Made by a program: the position numbers and the translations under genes. This document shows positions 42,541-56,984 of a stretch of 64,000 nucleotides of DNA, piece by piece (position 1 is the stretch's first letter; each line of letters starts with the position of its first letter). The notes under the pieces were generated by a model. It made no database searches. It was given only the letters and a program-made list of their open reading frames with translations, and was not told the origin of the DNA. The stretch comes from Pteria penguin (taxonomy: Eukaryota; Mollusca; Bivalvia; Pterioida; Pteriidae), in the NCBI GenBank assembly GCA_035048485.1, contig CM068585.1, forward strand, positions 861,001 to 925,000. Direction: 5' to 3'.

Positions 42541-45500
42541 TACTACTAACAAATCACATTCATTATCATGCTACTGCTAACATCTCACATTCATAATTAT
42601 GCTACTGCTAACAACTCACATTGATTATCATGCTATTGCTAACAAATCACATTCATTATCATGCTATTGCTAACAAATCACATTGACTATCATGTTACTG
42701 CTAACAAATCACATTCATTATAATGCTACTGCTAACAAATCACATTGATTATCATGCTACTGCTAACAACTCACTTTGATTATCATGCTACTGCTAACAA
42801 ATCACATTCATTATCATGCTACTGCTAACAACTCCAATTCATTATCATGCTACTGCTAACAAATTACATTCATTACCATGCTATTGCTAACAATTCACAT
42901 TGATTATCATGCTACTGCTAACAACTCACATTGATTATCACGCTACTGCTAACAAATCACATTGATTATAATGCTACTGCTAACAAATCACATTGACTAT
43001 CATGTTACTGCTAACAAATCACATTGATTATCATGCTACTGCTAACATCTCACATTCATTATCATGCTACTGCTAACATCTCACATTCATAATTATGCTA
43101 CTGCTAACAACTCACATTGATTATCACGCTACTGCTAACAAATCACATTCATTATCATGCTACTGCTAACAAATCACATTGATTATCATGCTACTGCTAT
43201 CAAATCACATTGATTATCATGCTACTGCTAACAAATCGTATTCATTATCATGCTACTGCTAACAACTCACATTGATTACTATGCTATTGCATAACAAATC
43301 ACATTGATTATCATGCTACTGCTAACAAATCACATTGATTATCATGCTACTGCTAACAAATCACATTGATTATCATGCTACTGCTAACAAATCACATTGA
43401 TTATCATGCTACTGCTAACAACTCACATTGATTATCATGCTACGGCTAACAAATCGTATTCATTATCATGCTACTGCTAGCAACTCACATTGATTACCAT
43501 GCTATTGCTAACAATTCACATTCATTATCATGCTACTGCTAACAACTCACTTTGATTATCATGCTACTGCTAACACATTACATTCATTATCATGCTAGTA
43601 CTAACAACTCACATTCATTATTATGCTACTGCTAACAAATTAAATTCATTACCATGCTACTGCTAACAATCCACATTGATTGTCATGCTATTGCTAACAA
43701 ATCACATTGATTATCATGCTACTGCTAAAGACTCACTTTGATTATCATGCTACTGCTAACAAATCACATTCATTATCATGCTACTGCTAACAACTCACAT
43801 TCATTATCATGCTACTGCTAACAAATTACATTCATTACCATGCTATTGCTAACAATTCACATTGATTATCATGCTATTGCTAACAAATCACATTCATAAT
43901 CATGCTACTGCTAACAAATTACATTCATTACCATGCTACTGCTAACAAATCACATTGATTATCATGCTATTGCTAACAAATCACATTCATTATCATGCTA
44001 CTGCTAACAAATCACATGGATTATCATGCTATTGCTAACAAATCACATTGATTATCATGCTGCTGTTAACAAATCACATTCATTATCATGCTACTGCTAA
44101 CAACTCACATTCATTATCATGCTACTGCTAACAAATTACATTCATCACCATGCTATTGCTAACAATCCACATTGATTATCATGCTATTCCAAACAAATCA
44201 CATTGATTATCATGCTACTGCTAACAACTCACTTTGATTATCATGCTACTGCTAACAAATCACATTCATTATCATGCTACTGCTAACAACTCAAATTCAT
44301 TATCATGCTACTGCTAACAAATTACATTCATTACCATGCTATTGCTAACAATTCACATTGATTATCATGCTATTGCTAACAAATCACATTCATTTTCATG
44401 CTATTGCTAACAAATGACATTCATTACCATGCTACTGCTAACAAATCACATGGATTATCATGCTATTGTTAACAAATCACATTGATTATCATGCTGCTGT
44501 TAACAAATCACATTCATTATCATGCTACTGCTAACAACTCACATTCTTTAGTATGCTACTGCTAACAAATTACATTCATTACCATGCTATTGCTAACAAT
44601 CCAAATTGATTATCATGCTATTGCTAACAAATCACATTGATTATCATGCTACTGCTAACAACTCACTTTGATTATCATGCTACTGCTAACAAATCACATT
44701 CATTATCATGCTACTGCTAACAACTCACATTCATTATCATGCTACTGCTAACAAATTACATTCATTACCGTGCTATTGCTAACAATTCACATTGATTATC
44801 ATGCTATTGCTAACAAATCACATTCATTATCATGCTATTGCTAACAAATCACATTCATTACCATGCTACTGCTAACAAATCACATGGATTATCATGCTAT
44901 TGTTAACAAATCACATTGATTATCATGCTACTGCTAACAAATCACATTCATTACCATGCTACTGCTAACAAATCACATTCATTATCATGCTACTGCTAAC
45001 AAATCACATTGATTATCACGCTACTGCTAACAAATCACATTGATTATCATGCTGCTGCTAACAAATCACATTCATTATCATGCTACTGCTAACAAATCAC
45101 ATTGATTATCACGCTACTGCTAAAAAATCACATTGATTATCATGCTATTGCTAACAACGCACATTCATTATCATGCTACTGCTAACAAATCACATTCATT
45201 ATCATGCTACTGCTAACAAATCACATTGATTATCATGCTACTGCTAACAAATCACATTGATTATCATGCTACTGCTAACAAATCACATTGATTATCAAGC
45301 TATTGCTAACAACGCACATTCATTATCATGCTACTGCTAACAACTAACATTGATTATCATGCTACTGCTAACAAATCACATTCATTATCATGCTACTGCT
45401 AACAAATCACATTCATTATCATGCTACTGCTAACAAATCACATTCATTATCATGCTACTGCTAACAAATCACACTGATTATCATGCTACTGCTATCAAAT

Positions 45501-48500
45501 CACATTGATTACAATGCTACTGCTAAGAAATCACATTCATTATCACGCTACTGCTAAAAAATCACATTGATTATCATGCTATTGCTAACAACGGACATTC
45601 GTTATCATGCTACTGCTAACAAATAACATTAATTATCATGCTGTTGCTAATAACTCACATTAATTATCATGCTACTGCTAACAAATCACATTAATTATCA
45701 TGCTACTGCTAACAAATCACATTGATTATTATCTTACTGCGAACAAATCACATTCATTATCATGCTACTGCTAACAACTCACATTCATAATTATGCTACT
45801 GCTAACAACTCACATTGATTATCATGCTACTGCTAACAACTCACTTTGATTATCATGCTACTGCTAACACATTACATTCATTATCATGCTACTGCTAACA
45901 ACTCACATTCATTTTCATGCTACTGCTAACAAATTACATTCATTACCATGCTATTGCTAACAATCCACATTGATTATCATGCTATTGCTAACAAATCACA
46001 TTGATTATCATGCTACTGCTAACAACTCACTTTGATTATCATGCTACTGCTAAAAAATCACATTCATTATCATGCTACTGCTAACAACTCACATTCATTA
46101 TCATGCTACTGCTACCAAATTACATTCATTACCATGCTATTGCTAACAATTCACATTGATTATCATGCTATTCCTAACAAATCACATTCATTATCATGCT
46201 ATTGCTAACAAATCACATTCATTACCTTGCTATTGCTAACAAATCACATTGATTATCATGCTGCTGTTAACAAATCACATTCATTATCATGCTACTGCTA
46301 ACAACTCACATTGATTATCATGCTACTGCTAACAAATCACATTGATTATCACGCTACTGCTAACAAATCACATTGATTATCATGCTACTGCTAACATCTC
46401 ACATTCATTATCATGCTACTGCTAACAAATCACATTGATTATCACGCTACTGCTAAAAAATCACATTGATTATCATGCTATTGCTAACAACGCACATTCA
46501 TTATCATACTACTGCTAACAAATCACATTGATTATCATGCTACTGCTAACAAATCACATTGATTATCATGCTATTGCTAACAACGCATATTCATTATCAT
46601 GCTATTGCTAACAACGCACATTCATTATCATGCTATTGCTAACAAATCGTATTCATTATCATGCTACTGCTAACAAATCACATTGATTATCATGCTACTG
46701 CTAACAAATCACATTGATTATCATGCTATTGCTATCAAATCACATTCATTATCATGCTACTGCTAACAAATCAAATTCATTATCATGCTACTGCTAACAA
46801 ATCACACTGATTATCATGCTACTGCTATCAAATCACATTGATTACAATGCTACTGCTAAGAAATCACATTCATTATCACGCTACTGCTAAAAAATCACAT
46901 TGATTATCATGCTATTGCTAACAACGGACATTCATTATCATGCTACTGCTAAAAAATCACATTGATTATCATGCTATTGCTAACAATGGACATTCATTAT
47001 CATGCTATTGCTAACAAATCACATTGATTATCATGCTACTGCTAACAAATTACATTCATTACCATGCTATTGCTAACAATCCACATTGATTATCATGCTA
47101 TTGCTAACAAATCACATTGATTATCATGCTACTGCTAACAACTCACTTTGATTATCATGCTACTGCTAAAAAATCACATTCATTATCATGCTACTGCTAA
47201 CAACTCACATTCATTATCATGCTACTGCTACCAAATTACATTCATTACCATGCTATTGCTAACAATTCACATTGATTATCATGCTATTCCTAACAAATCA
47301 CATTCATTATCATGCTATTGCTAACAAATCACATTCATTACCTTGCTATTGCTAACAAATCACATTGATTATCATGCTGCTGTTAACAAATCACATTCAT
47401 TATCATGCTACTGCTAACAACTCACATTGATTATCATGCTACTGCTAACAAATCACATTGATTATCATGCTACTGCTAACAAATCACATTGATTATCATG
47501 CTACTGCTAACATCTCACATTCATTATCATGCTACTGCTAACAAATCACATTGATTATCACGCTACTGCTAAAAAATCACATTGATTATCATGCTATTGC
47601 TAACAACGCACATTCATTATCATACTACTGCTAACAAATCACATTGATTATCATGCTACTGCTAACAAATCACATTGATTATCATGCTATTGCTAACAAC
47701 GCATATTCATTATCATGCTATTGCTAACAACGCACATTCATTATCATGCTATTGCTAACAAATCGTATTCATTATCATGCTACTGCTAACAAATCACATT
47801 GATTATCATGCTACTGCTAACAAATCACATTGATTATCATGCTATTGCTATCAAATCACATTCATTATCATGCTACTGCTAACAAATCAAATTCATTATC
47901 ATGCTACTGCTAACAAATCACACTGATTATCATGCTACTGCTATCAAATCACATTGATTACAATGCTACTGCTAAGAAATCACATTCATTATCACGCTAC
48001 TGCTAAAAAATCACATTGATTATCATGCTATTGCTAACAACGGACATTCATTATCATGCTACTGCTAAAAAATCACATTGATTATCATGCTATTGCTAAC
48101 AATGGACATTCATTATCATGCTATTGCTAACAAATCACATTGATTATCATGCTACTGCTAACAACTCACTTTGATTATCATGCTACTGCTAACAAACCAC
48201 ATTCATTATCATGCTACTGCTAACAAATCACATTAGTTATCATGCTATTGCTAACAAATCACATTGATTATTATCTTACTGCGAACAAATCACATTCATT
48301 ATCATGATACTGCTAACAACTCACATTCATAATTATGCTACTGCTAACAACTCACATTGATTATCATGCTACTGGTAACAACTCACTTTGATTATCATGC
48401 TACTGCTAACACATTACATTCATTATCATGCTACTGCTAAGAACTCACATTCATTATCATGCTACTGCTAACAAATTACATTCATTACCATGCTATTGCA

Positions 48501-51500
48501 AACAATCCACATTGATTATCATGCTATTGCTAACAAATCACATTGATTATCATGCTACTGCTAACAACTCACTTTGTTTATCATGCTACTGCTAACAAAT
48601 CACATTCATTATCATGCTACTGCTAACAACTCACATTCATTATCATGCTACTGCTAACAAATTACATTCATTACCATGCTATTGCTAACAATTCACATTG
48701 ATTATCATGCTATTGCTAACAAATCACATTCATTATCATGCTATTGCTAACAAATCACATTCATTACCATGCTACTGCTAACAAATCACATGGATTATCA
48801 TGCTATTGCTAACAAATCACATTGATTATCATGCTGCTGTTAACAAATCACATTCATTATCATGCTACCGCTAACAACTCACATTGATTATCATGCTACT
48901 GCTAACAAATCACATTGATTATCACGCTACTGCTAACAAATCACATTGATTATCATGCTACTGCTAACATCTCACTTTCATTATCATGCTACTGCTAACA
49001 AATCACATTGATTATCACGCTACTGCTAAAAAGCACATTGATTATCATGCTATTGCTAACAACGCACATTCATTATCATACTACTGCTAACAAATCACAT
49101 TGATTATCATGCTACTGCTAACAAATCACATTGATTATCATGCTATTGCTAACAACGCATATTCATTATCATGCTATTGCTAACAACGCACATTCATTAT
49201 CATGCTATTGCTAACAAATCACATTCATTATCATGCTACTGCTAACAAATCACATTGATTCTCATGCTACTGCTAACAAATCACATTGATTATCATGCTA
49301 TTGCTAACAAATCACATTCATTATCATGCTACTGCTAACAAATCACATTCATTATCATGCTACTGCTAACAAATCACACTGATTATCATGCTACTGCTAT
49401 CAAATCACATTGATTACAATGCTACTGCTAAGAAATCACATTCATTATCACGCTACTGCTAAAAAATCACATTGATTATCATGCTATTGCTAACAACGGA
49501 CATTCATTATCATGCTACTGCTAAAAAATCACATTGATTATCATGCTACTGCTAACAAATCACATTGATTATCATGCTATTGCTAACAAATCACATTCTT
49601 TATCATGCTACTGCTAACAAATCACATTGATTATCATGCTACTGCTAACAAATCACATTGATTATCATGCTATTGCTAACAAATCACATTCATTATCATG
49701 CTACTGCTAACAAATCACATTCATTATCATGCTACTGCTAACAAATCACACTGATTATCATGCTACTGCTAACAAATCACATTGATTACAATGCTACTGC
49801 TAAGAAATGACATTCATTATCATGCTACTGCTAACAAATCACATTGATTATCATGCTATTACTAACAACGGACATTCATTATCATGCTACTGCTAACAAA
49901 TCACATTAATTATCATGCTATTGCTAACAACGGACATTCATTATCATGCTATTGCTAACAAATCATATTGATTATCATGCTACTGCTAACAACTCACTTT
50001 GATTATCATGCTACTGCTAACAAATCACATTCATTATCATGCTACTGCTAACAAATCACATTAATTATCATGCTATTGCTAACAACGGACATTCATTATC
50101 ATGCTATTGCTAACAAATCATATTGATTATCATGCTACTGCTAACAACTCACTTTGATTATCATGCTACTGCTAACAAATCACATTCATTATCATGCTAC
50201 TGCTAACAAATCACATTAATTATCATGCTATTGCTAACAACGGACATTCGTTATCATGCTACTGCTAACAAATCACATGAATTATCATGCTGTTGCTAAT
50301 AACTCACATTAATTATCATGCTACTGCTAACAAATCACATTAATTATCATGCTATTGCTAACAAATCACATTGATTATTATCTTACTGCGAACAAATCAC
50401 ATTCATTATCATGATACTGCTAACAACTCACATTGATTATCATGCTACTGCTAACAACTCACTTTGATTATCATGCTACTGCTAACACATTACATTCATT
50501 ATCATGCTACTGCTAACAACTCACATTCATTTTCATGCTACTGCTAACAAATTACATTCATTACCATGCTATTGCTAACAATCCACATTGATTATCATGC
50601 TATTGCTAACAAATCACATTGATTATCATGCTACTGCTAACAACTCACTTTGATTATCATGCTACTGCTAACAAATCACATTCATTATCATGCTACTGCT
50701 AACAACTCACATTCATTATCATGCTACTGCTAACAAATTACATTCATTACCATGCTATTGCTAACAATTCACATTGATTATCATGCTATTGCTAACAAAT
50801 CACATTCATTATCATGCTATTGCTAACAAATCACATTCATTACCATGCTACTGCTAACAAATCACATTGATTATCATGCTATTGCTAACAAATCACATTG
50901 ATTATCATGCTGCTGTTAACAATCACATTCATTATCATGCTACTGCTAACAACTCACATTCATTAGTATGCTACTGCTAACAAATCACATTGATTATCAT
51001 GCTACTGCTAACAAATCACATTGATTATCATGCTACTGCTAACATCTCACATTCATTATCATGCTACTGCTAACAAATCACATTGATTATCACGCTACTG
51101 CTAAAAAAGCACATTGATTATCATGCTATTGCTAACAACGCACATTCATTATCATACTACTGCTAACAAATCACATTGATTATCATGCTACTGCTAACAA
51201 ATCACATTGATTATCATGCTATTGCTAACAACGCATATTCATTATCATGTAATTGCTAACAACGCACATTCATTATCATGCTATTGCTAACAAATCACAT
51301 TCATTATCATGCTACTGCTAACAAATCACATTGATTATCATGCTACTGCTAACAAATCACATTGATTATCATGCTATTGCTAACAAATTACATTCATTAT
51401 CATGCTACTGCTAACAAATCACATTCATTATCATGCTACTGCTAACAAATCACACTGATTATCATGCTACTGCTATCAAATCACATTGATTACAATGCTA

Positions 51501-54500
51501 CTGCTAAGAAATCACATTCATTATCACGCTACTGCTAAAAAATCACATTGATTATCATGCTATTGCTAACAACGGACATTCATTATCATGCTACTGCTAA
51601 AAAATCACATTGATTATCATGCTATTGCTAACAACGGACATTCATTATCATGCTATTGGTAACAAATCACATTGATTATCATGCTACTGCTAACAACTCA
51701 CTTTGATTATCATGCTACTGCTAACAAATCACATTCATTATCATGCTACTGCTAACAAATCACATTAATTATCATGCTATTGCTAACAAATCACATTGAT
51801 TATTATCTTACTGCGAACAAATCACATTCATTATCATGATACTGCTAACAACTCACATTCATAATTATGCTACTGCTAACAACTCACATTGATTATCATG
51901 CTACTGCTAACAACTCACTTTGATTATCATGCTACTGCTAACACATTACATTCATTATCATGCTACTGCTAACAACTCACATTCATTATCATGCTACTGC
52001 TAACAAATTACATTCATTACCATGCTATTGCTAACAATCCACATTGATTATCATGCTATTGCTAACAAATCACATTGATTATCATGCTACTGCTAACAAC
52101 TCACTTTGATTATCATGCTACTGCTAACAAATCACATTCATTATCATGCTACTGCTAACAACTCACATTCATTATCATGCTACTGCTAACAAATTTCATT
52201 CATTACCATGCTATTGCTAACAATTCACATTGATTATCATGCTATTGCTAACAAATCACATTCATTATCATGCTATTGCTAACAAATCACATTCATTACC
52301 ATGCTACTGCTAACAAATCACATTGATTATCATGCTATTGCTAACAAATCACATTGATTATCATGCTGCTGTTAAGAAATCACATTCATTATCATGCTAC
52401 TGCTAACAACTCACATTGATTATCATGCTACTCCTAACAAATCACATTGATTATCACGCTACTGCTAACAAATCACATTGATTATCATGCTACTGCTAAC
52501 ATCTCACATTCATTATCATGCTACTGCTAACAAATCACATTGATTATCACGCTACTGCTAAAAAATCACATTGATTATCATGATATTGCTAACAACGCAC
52601 ATTCATTATCATACTACTGCTAACAAATCACATTGATTATCATGCTACTGCTAACAAATCACATTGATTATCATGGTATTGCTAGCAACGCATATTCATT
52701 ATCATGCTATTGCTAACAACGCACATTCATTATCATGCTATTGCTAACAAATCACATTCATTATCATGCTACTGCTAACAAATCACATTGATTATCATGC
52801 TACTGCTAACAAATCACATTGATTATCATGCTACTGCTAACAAATCACATTGATTATCATGCTATTGCTAACAACGCACATTCATTATCATGCTACTGCT
52901 AACAACTAACATTGATTATCATGCTACTGCTAACAAATCACATTGATTATCATGTTATTGCTAACAAATCACATTCATTATCATGCTAACGCTAACAAAT
53001 CACATTGATTATCATGCTACTGCTAACAAATCACATTGATTATCATGCTACTGCTAACAAATCACATTGATTATCATGCTACTGCTAACAACTCACATTG
53101 ATTACAATGCTACTGCTAACAAAGCACATTCATTATCATGCTACTGCTAAAAAATCACATTGATTATCATGCTATTGCTAACAACGCACATTCATTATCA
53201 TGCTACTGCTAACAAATCACATTAATTATCATGCTATTGCTAATAACTCACATTAATTATCATGCTACTGCTAACAAATCACATTAGTTATCATGCTATT
53301 GCTAACAAATCACATTGATTATTATCTTACTGCGAACAAATCACATTCATTATCATGATACTGCTAACAACTCAAAATCATAATTATGCTACTGCTAACA
53401 ACTCACATTGATTATCATGCTACTGCTAACAGATCACATTAATTATCATGCTACTGCTAACAAATCACATTGCTTATCATGCTGTTGCTAACAAATCACA
53501 TTGATTATGATGCTACTGCTAAGAAATCACATTGATTATCATGCTACTGCTAAAAAACCACATTGATTATCATGCTATTGCTAACAAATCACATTAATTA
53601 TCATGCTACTGCTAACAACTAACATTGATTATTATGCTACTGCTAACAACTAACATTGATTATCATGCTACTGCTAACAACTCACATTGATTTTTATGCT
53701 ACTGCTAACAAGTCACATTGATTATCATGGTACTGCTAACAACTCACATTCATTATCATGCTACAGCTAACAAATCACATTGATCATCATGCTATGGCTA
53801 ACAAATCACATTGATTATTATGCTACTGCTAACAAATCACATTGATTATCACGCTACTGCTAACAAATCACATTCATTATCATGATACTGCTAACAACTC
53901 ACATTCATAATTATGCTACTGCTAACAACTCACATTGATTATCATGCTACTGCTAACAAATCACATTAATTATCATGCTACTGCTAACAAATCACATTGC
54001 TTATCATGCTATTGCTAACAAATCACATTGATTATCATGCTACTGCTAAGAATTCACATTGATTATCATGCTACTGCTAAAAAACCACATTCATTATCAT
54101 GCTATTGCTTACAAATCACATTAATTATCATGCTACTGCTAACAACTAACATTGATTATTATGCTACTGCTAACAACTAACATTGATTATCATGCTACTG
54201 CTAACAACTCACATTGATTTTTATGCTACTGCTAACAAGTCACATTGATTATCATGGTACTGCTAACAACTCACATTCATTATCATGCTACAGCTAACAA
54301 ATCACATTGATTATCATGCTATGGCTAACAAATCACATTGATTATCATGCTACTGCTAACAAATCACATTGATTATCACGCTACTGCTAACAAATCACAT
54401 TCATTATCATGCTACTGCTAACAACTCACATTCATTATCATGCTACTGCTGACAACTCACATCGATTATCATGCTACTGCTAACAAATCACATTGATTAT

Positions 54501-54602
54501 CATGCTATTGCTAACAACTCACATTGATTATCATGTTACTGCTAAAAAATCACATTCATTATCATGCTACTGCTAACACCTCATATTGATTGTTATTCTA
54601 CT
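42541..54602. repeat. Satellite, 31 bp unit, about 390 copies, with higher-order structure
   Basis: A 12 kb array of CATGCTACTGCTAACAAATC followed by ACATTGATTAT. Variants fall into recurring classes (CTACTGC/CTATTGC, AAATCAC/AACTCAC/AACGCAC, TTGATTATC/TTCATTATC). Rare variants recur at exact multiples of 31 bp. GCTACCAAAT is at 46111 and 47227 (1116 bp, 36 units), and CCTTGC at 46225 and 47341 (1116 bp). The variant ATCTTACTGCGAAC is at 45731, 48273, 50380, 51805 and 53324. These are spaced 82, about 68, about 46 and 49 units, and the two approximate gaps are one base short. No other element interrupts it and no genuine ORF exists. Confidence 0.98.
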
Positions 54603-54832
54603 GAATTAAATTATGTAAATCTTATTCGGAAGCGATTCCCGGATCGCAATGTACATAGTTTGAGTGACAATTATCGAGTTTATAGTAGAAATTTATCGTA
54701 GAACATTGTACAAAATTTGAATGGGTAAATATATTCATATCTGATAATGTTAATATTATTAAAATTTAACACAGAATAGGACAAACCAATGTTAAATATG
54801 CAGATCTTCGAATGAAAATGCTCTTATCATGT
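54603..54832. other. Short unique spacer after the satellite
   Basis: AT-rich, no feature. Confidence 0.4.
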
Positions 54833-54974
54833 GCCATTACATTTACAATGTAGGAAATGTATTTGTATGAAAATGCTCTTATTATGTGCCATTACATTCA
54901 CAATGTGGGAAATGTCACCCTGAATCATATGCCATTACATTTACAGTGTAAGAAATGTCCCCCTGAATCATGTG
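54833..54974. repeat. 43 bp minisatellite, left part of a split array
   Basis: Three to four units with GCCATTACATTTACAATGTA and GGAAATGTCACCCTGAATCA. Starts at 54833, 54888 and 54931. It resumes at 56284. Confidence 0.8.
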
Positions 54975-56283
54975 GTATAGCAGATAGCAGATTTATTTCT
55001 TTATTGTTATGAGAGGGATTTTATGGTTTCTCTTCAAAAATCAAAACGTTTTGACCTCATTGACAAATTCAATAATACTTTTAGATATCTGGATGATATT
55101 TTGGTTATCGACAACCCTGAATTCGAACAAATTATATCAGAAATTTATCCACCAGAGCTCACATTGAATAAAGCTAATGCTTGAGATAAATCTACACCTT
55201 TCTTAGATTTAAACATCAAAATTATCAACCACCTAATATATACTAATATTTATGATAAACGTGAGGATTTTGGATTTCCTATTGTAAATTTCCCTTACTT
55301 GGATGGCGATGTCCCTCGACTCCCATCATATGGTATCTATATATCTCAATTAGTTCGATTTGTCAGAGGCTGCACCGATGTTTTGGACTTTCATAAACGA
55401 AATTTACAAATTACTACTAAACTTTTAACTCAGGGTTACAAATATCACAAGCTAAGAAAAACATTCGGCAAATTCTTCAGATCTTATTCAGAACTTCTAT
55501 CTAAATTTGGAAATATTTCTTTTCAACAGTATGTATCCAATGGAATTTCCCATCCTTATTTTTACGGTGATCTCGTATATAAACTAAGGAAACTAAAAGG
55601 CTCCGATAACGTTATTTTATCATGTAATAAAATAATCAAACGTCTTGTAAATAGACAATATGATATTGAGATCATCAAAAAGACTATAGGTCTTGTATTT
55701 GGCCCCTCTACAGCCTTATGCAGACTTTTACTTGAACGTTGCACGCTGACTAACAGGGCGGTGGGGACTATATGACGGGCCTTGTCCAAACCTCTTTCAG
55801 AGGAGACATGGTCCTGAACCTCGTCCCCTCTGACTGTTAGTCGGGACTCCTACAGATCTAAGGTCTTAGCTCGTTTTCAGACTGGCAGAGCACGGTTTAT
55901 CATGTTGATGTCGCATATATTTTTATACCATTATGTATTTTACAATACCTTACGTGTTTATATTTTTATGACCTCTCAATATGCGATACCTGTTGACCCT
56001 TGTTCTTTACATGGGGGATTATTTATAAATTTTTAAATGTACGTCCTTTGATTGTTCTGCTGTTATGGTGAGTGGGAAGGTGGGCCCGTAAACCGGTTAA
56101 CCACACCATTTGTTTGGCTTTTGTCAAATTAAATGACCGTCCTAAGTCGGTATCTTAATTGCACTACAATCAAATATTTTTGTAATGTGATATATGTTCT
56201 AGTATATTATTTATATTCATGTATTGTATAGCTCTATGGTGACTTCTGCCACATAACTGAGCCAGTAACTCCTCCTCTTTTTT
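54975..56283 (+). mobile_element. Penelope-like RT retroelement 3, 5'-truncated
   Basis: RT coding to 55775 and a 3' tail to about 56283, inside a 43 bp array. It is a different subfamily from elements 1 and 2. The protein is clearly diverged and the tail lacks the AGGAGATGCTCACTC block. The 5' end is cut just before the A-D-L-F-L-Y block that precedes the catalytic site. Confidence 0.75.
54987..55775 (+). pseudogene. RT C-terminal half of element 3, one in-frame stop
   Basis: Frame from 54987 reads ADLFLYCYERDFMVSLQKSK, NNTFRYLDDILVIDNPEFEQ (catalytic Asp pair) and IYPPELTLNKANA, then TGA at about 55182, then DKSTPFLDLNIKI, IYDKREDFGFPIVNFPY, YGIYISQLVRFVRGCTDVLD, GYKYHKLRKTFGKFF and a long C-terminal helical region ending RCTLTNRAVGTI. 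The single TGA sits where related proteins have a Ser as I recall them, so this copy is relatively young. No GIY-YIG endonuclease motif is visible in the C-terminal region. Confidence 0.75.
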
Positions 56284-56350
56284 CTTTTACATTTGCAATG
56301 TAGGAAATGTCTCCCTGAATCATTCACTGTTACATTTACATTGTAAGAAA
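56284..56350. repeat. 43 bp minisatellite resumes after RT element 3
   Basis: TTACATTTGCAATGTAGGAA then TGTCTCCCTGAATCATTCAC, followed 43 bp later by TTACATTTACATTGTAAGAA. Same repeat as 54833-54974. Confidence 0.8.
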
Positions 56351-56453
56351 TAGTCCTGAAAGCTACCTAAAGGAATAAACTACATGTTTTTCATTGTTAT
56401 GCTACGTGTAGATGTTAGTATTTTATTCAAAGGTAAGAGTGTCACGCTCAGAG

Positions 56454-56600
56454 AGACGAAACAGACCCGATGAGTTCCCATACGTTTGCACTAGATGTAA
56501 AACAGAGCAGAGGTTTAAAACGGAAACATGTTTACAAAAACATGAAGATATGAAGCATGACCATATGAACTATGTCCATATGAAGAATGGCCATACCAAG
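56454..56600 (+). CDS. Zinc-finger exon A of an unidentified gene
   Basis: A 49-codon segment, phase 0 at both ends. The acceptor is ACGCTCAGAG (the CAG two bases upstream would give another phase) and the donor AAG/GTATAAC. It reads RRNRPDEFPYVCTRCKTEQR then FKTETCLQKHEDMKHDH, with the pattern C-x2-C-x12-H-x4-H of a C2H2-type zinc finger, followed by a His/Met-rich stretch (MNYVHMKNGHTK). The next exon, at 60833, starts with the same AGACGAA bases and has a related finger, so both likely belong to one gene. The rest of the gene was not found. A Met-started frame at 56412 extends across the acceptor. Use as a first exon cannot be excluded. Confidence 0.55.
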
Positions 56601-56984
56601 GTATAACACAAAATATGATTCGATTTAGAGATTTCATTTTATGATAATATTACATTTCCTATAATACCTTTTAAACAGCCTAACAATTATAATAATATGC
56701 GGTTTTTCAAGAACTGTACTGAAGGTAACTCAAAGAAAATGTCAACTTATCGTGTTAAGATTTTGAAAATAAATAATAGAATTATAATGAACCTATAGGG
56801 TAGACTTGATCTGTAAACTCTAGCAACAAGCAGCCAACTGAACAATGTATTATCCTATTTATAAGCGCACCTATAGATACAATATCAGTGATAGGTCGAA
56901 TAAAACCTCAGATGTCCTGTCTTTGGGATTTGGAATAGAAGAATAGAAGTCTAGGTCCATTTCATGGAAAACAGTGGCACGTAA
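56601..56984. other. Intron start, nothing recognised
   Basis: AT-rich sequence between the exon A donor and the 43 bp array. Confidence 0.4.

Noticed and set aside
42541..54602. CRISPR-like array
   Set aside because: Repeats are adjacent with no unique spacers, the host is a eukaryote, and no cas genes are present.
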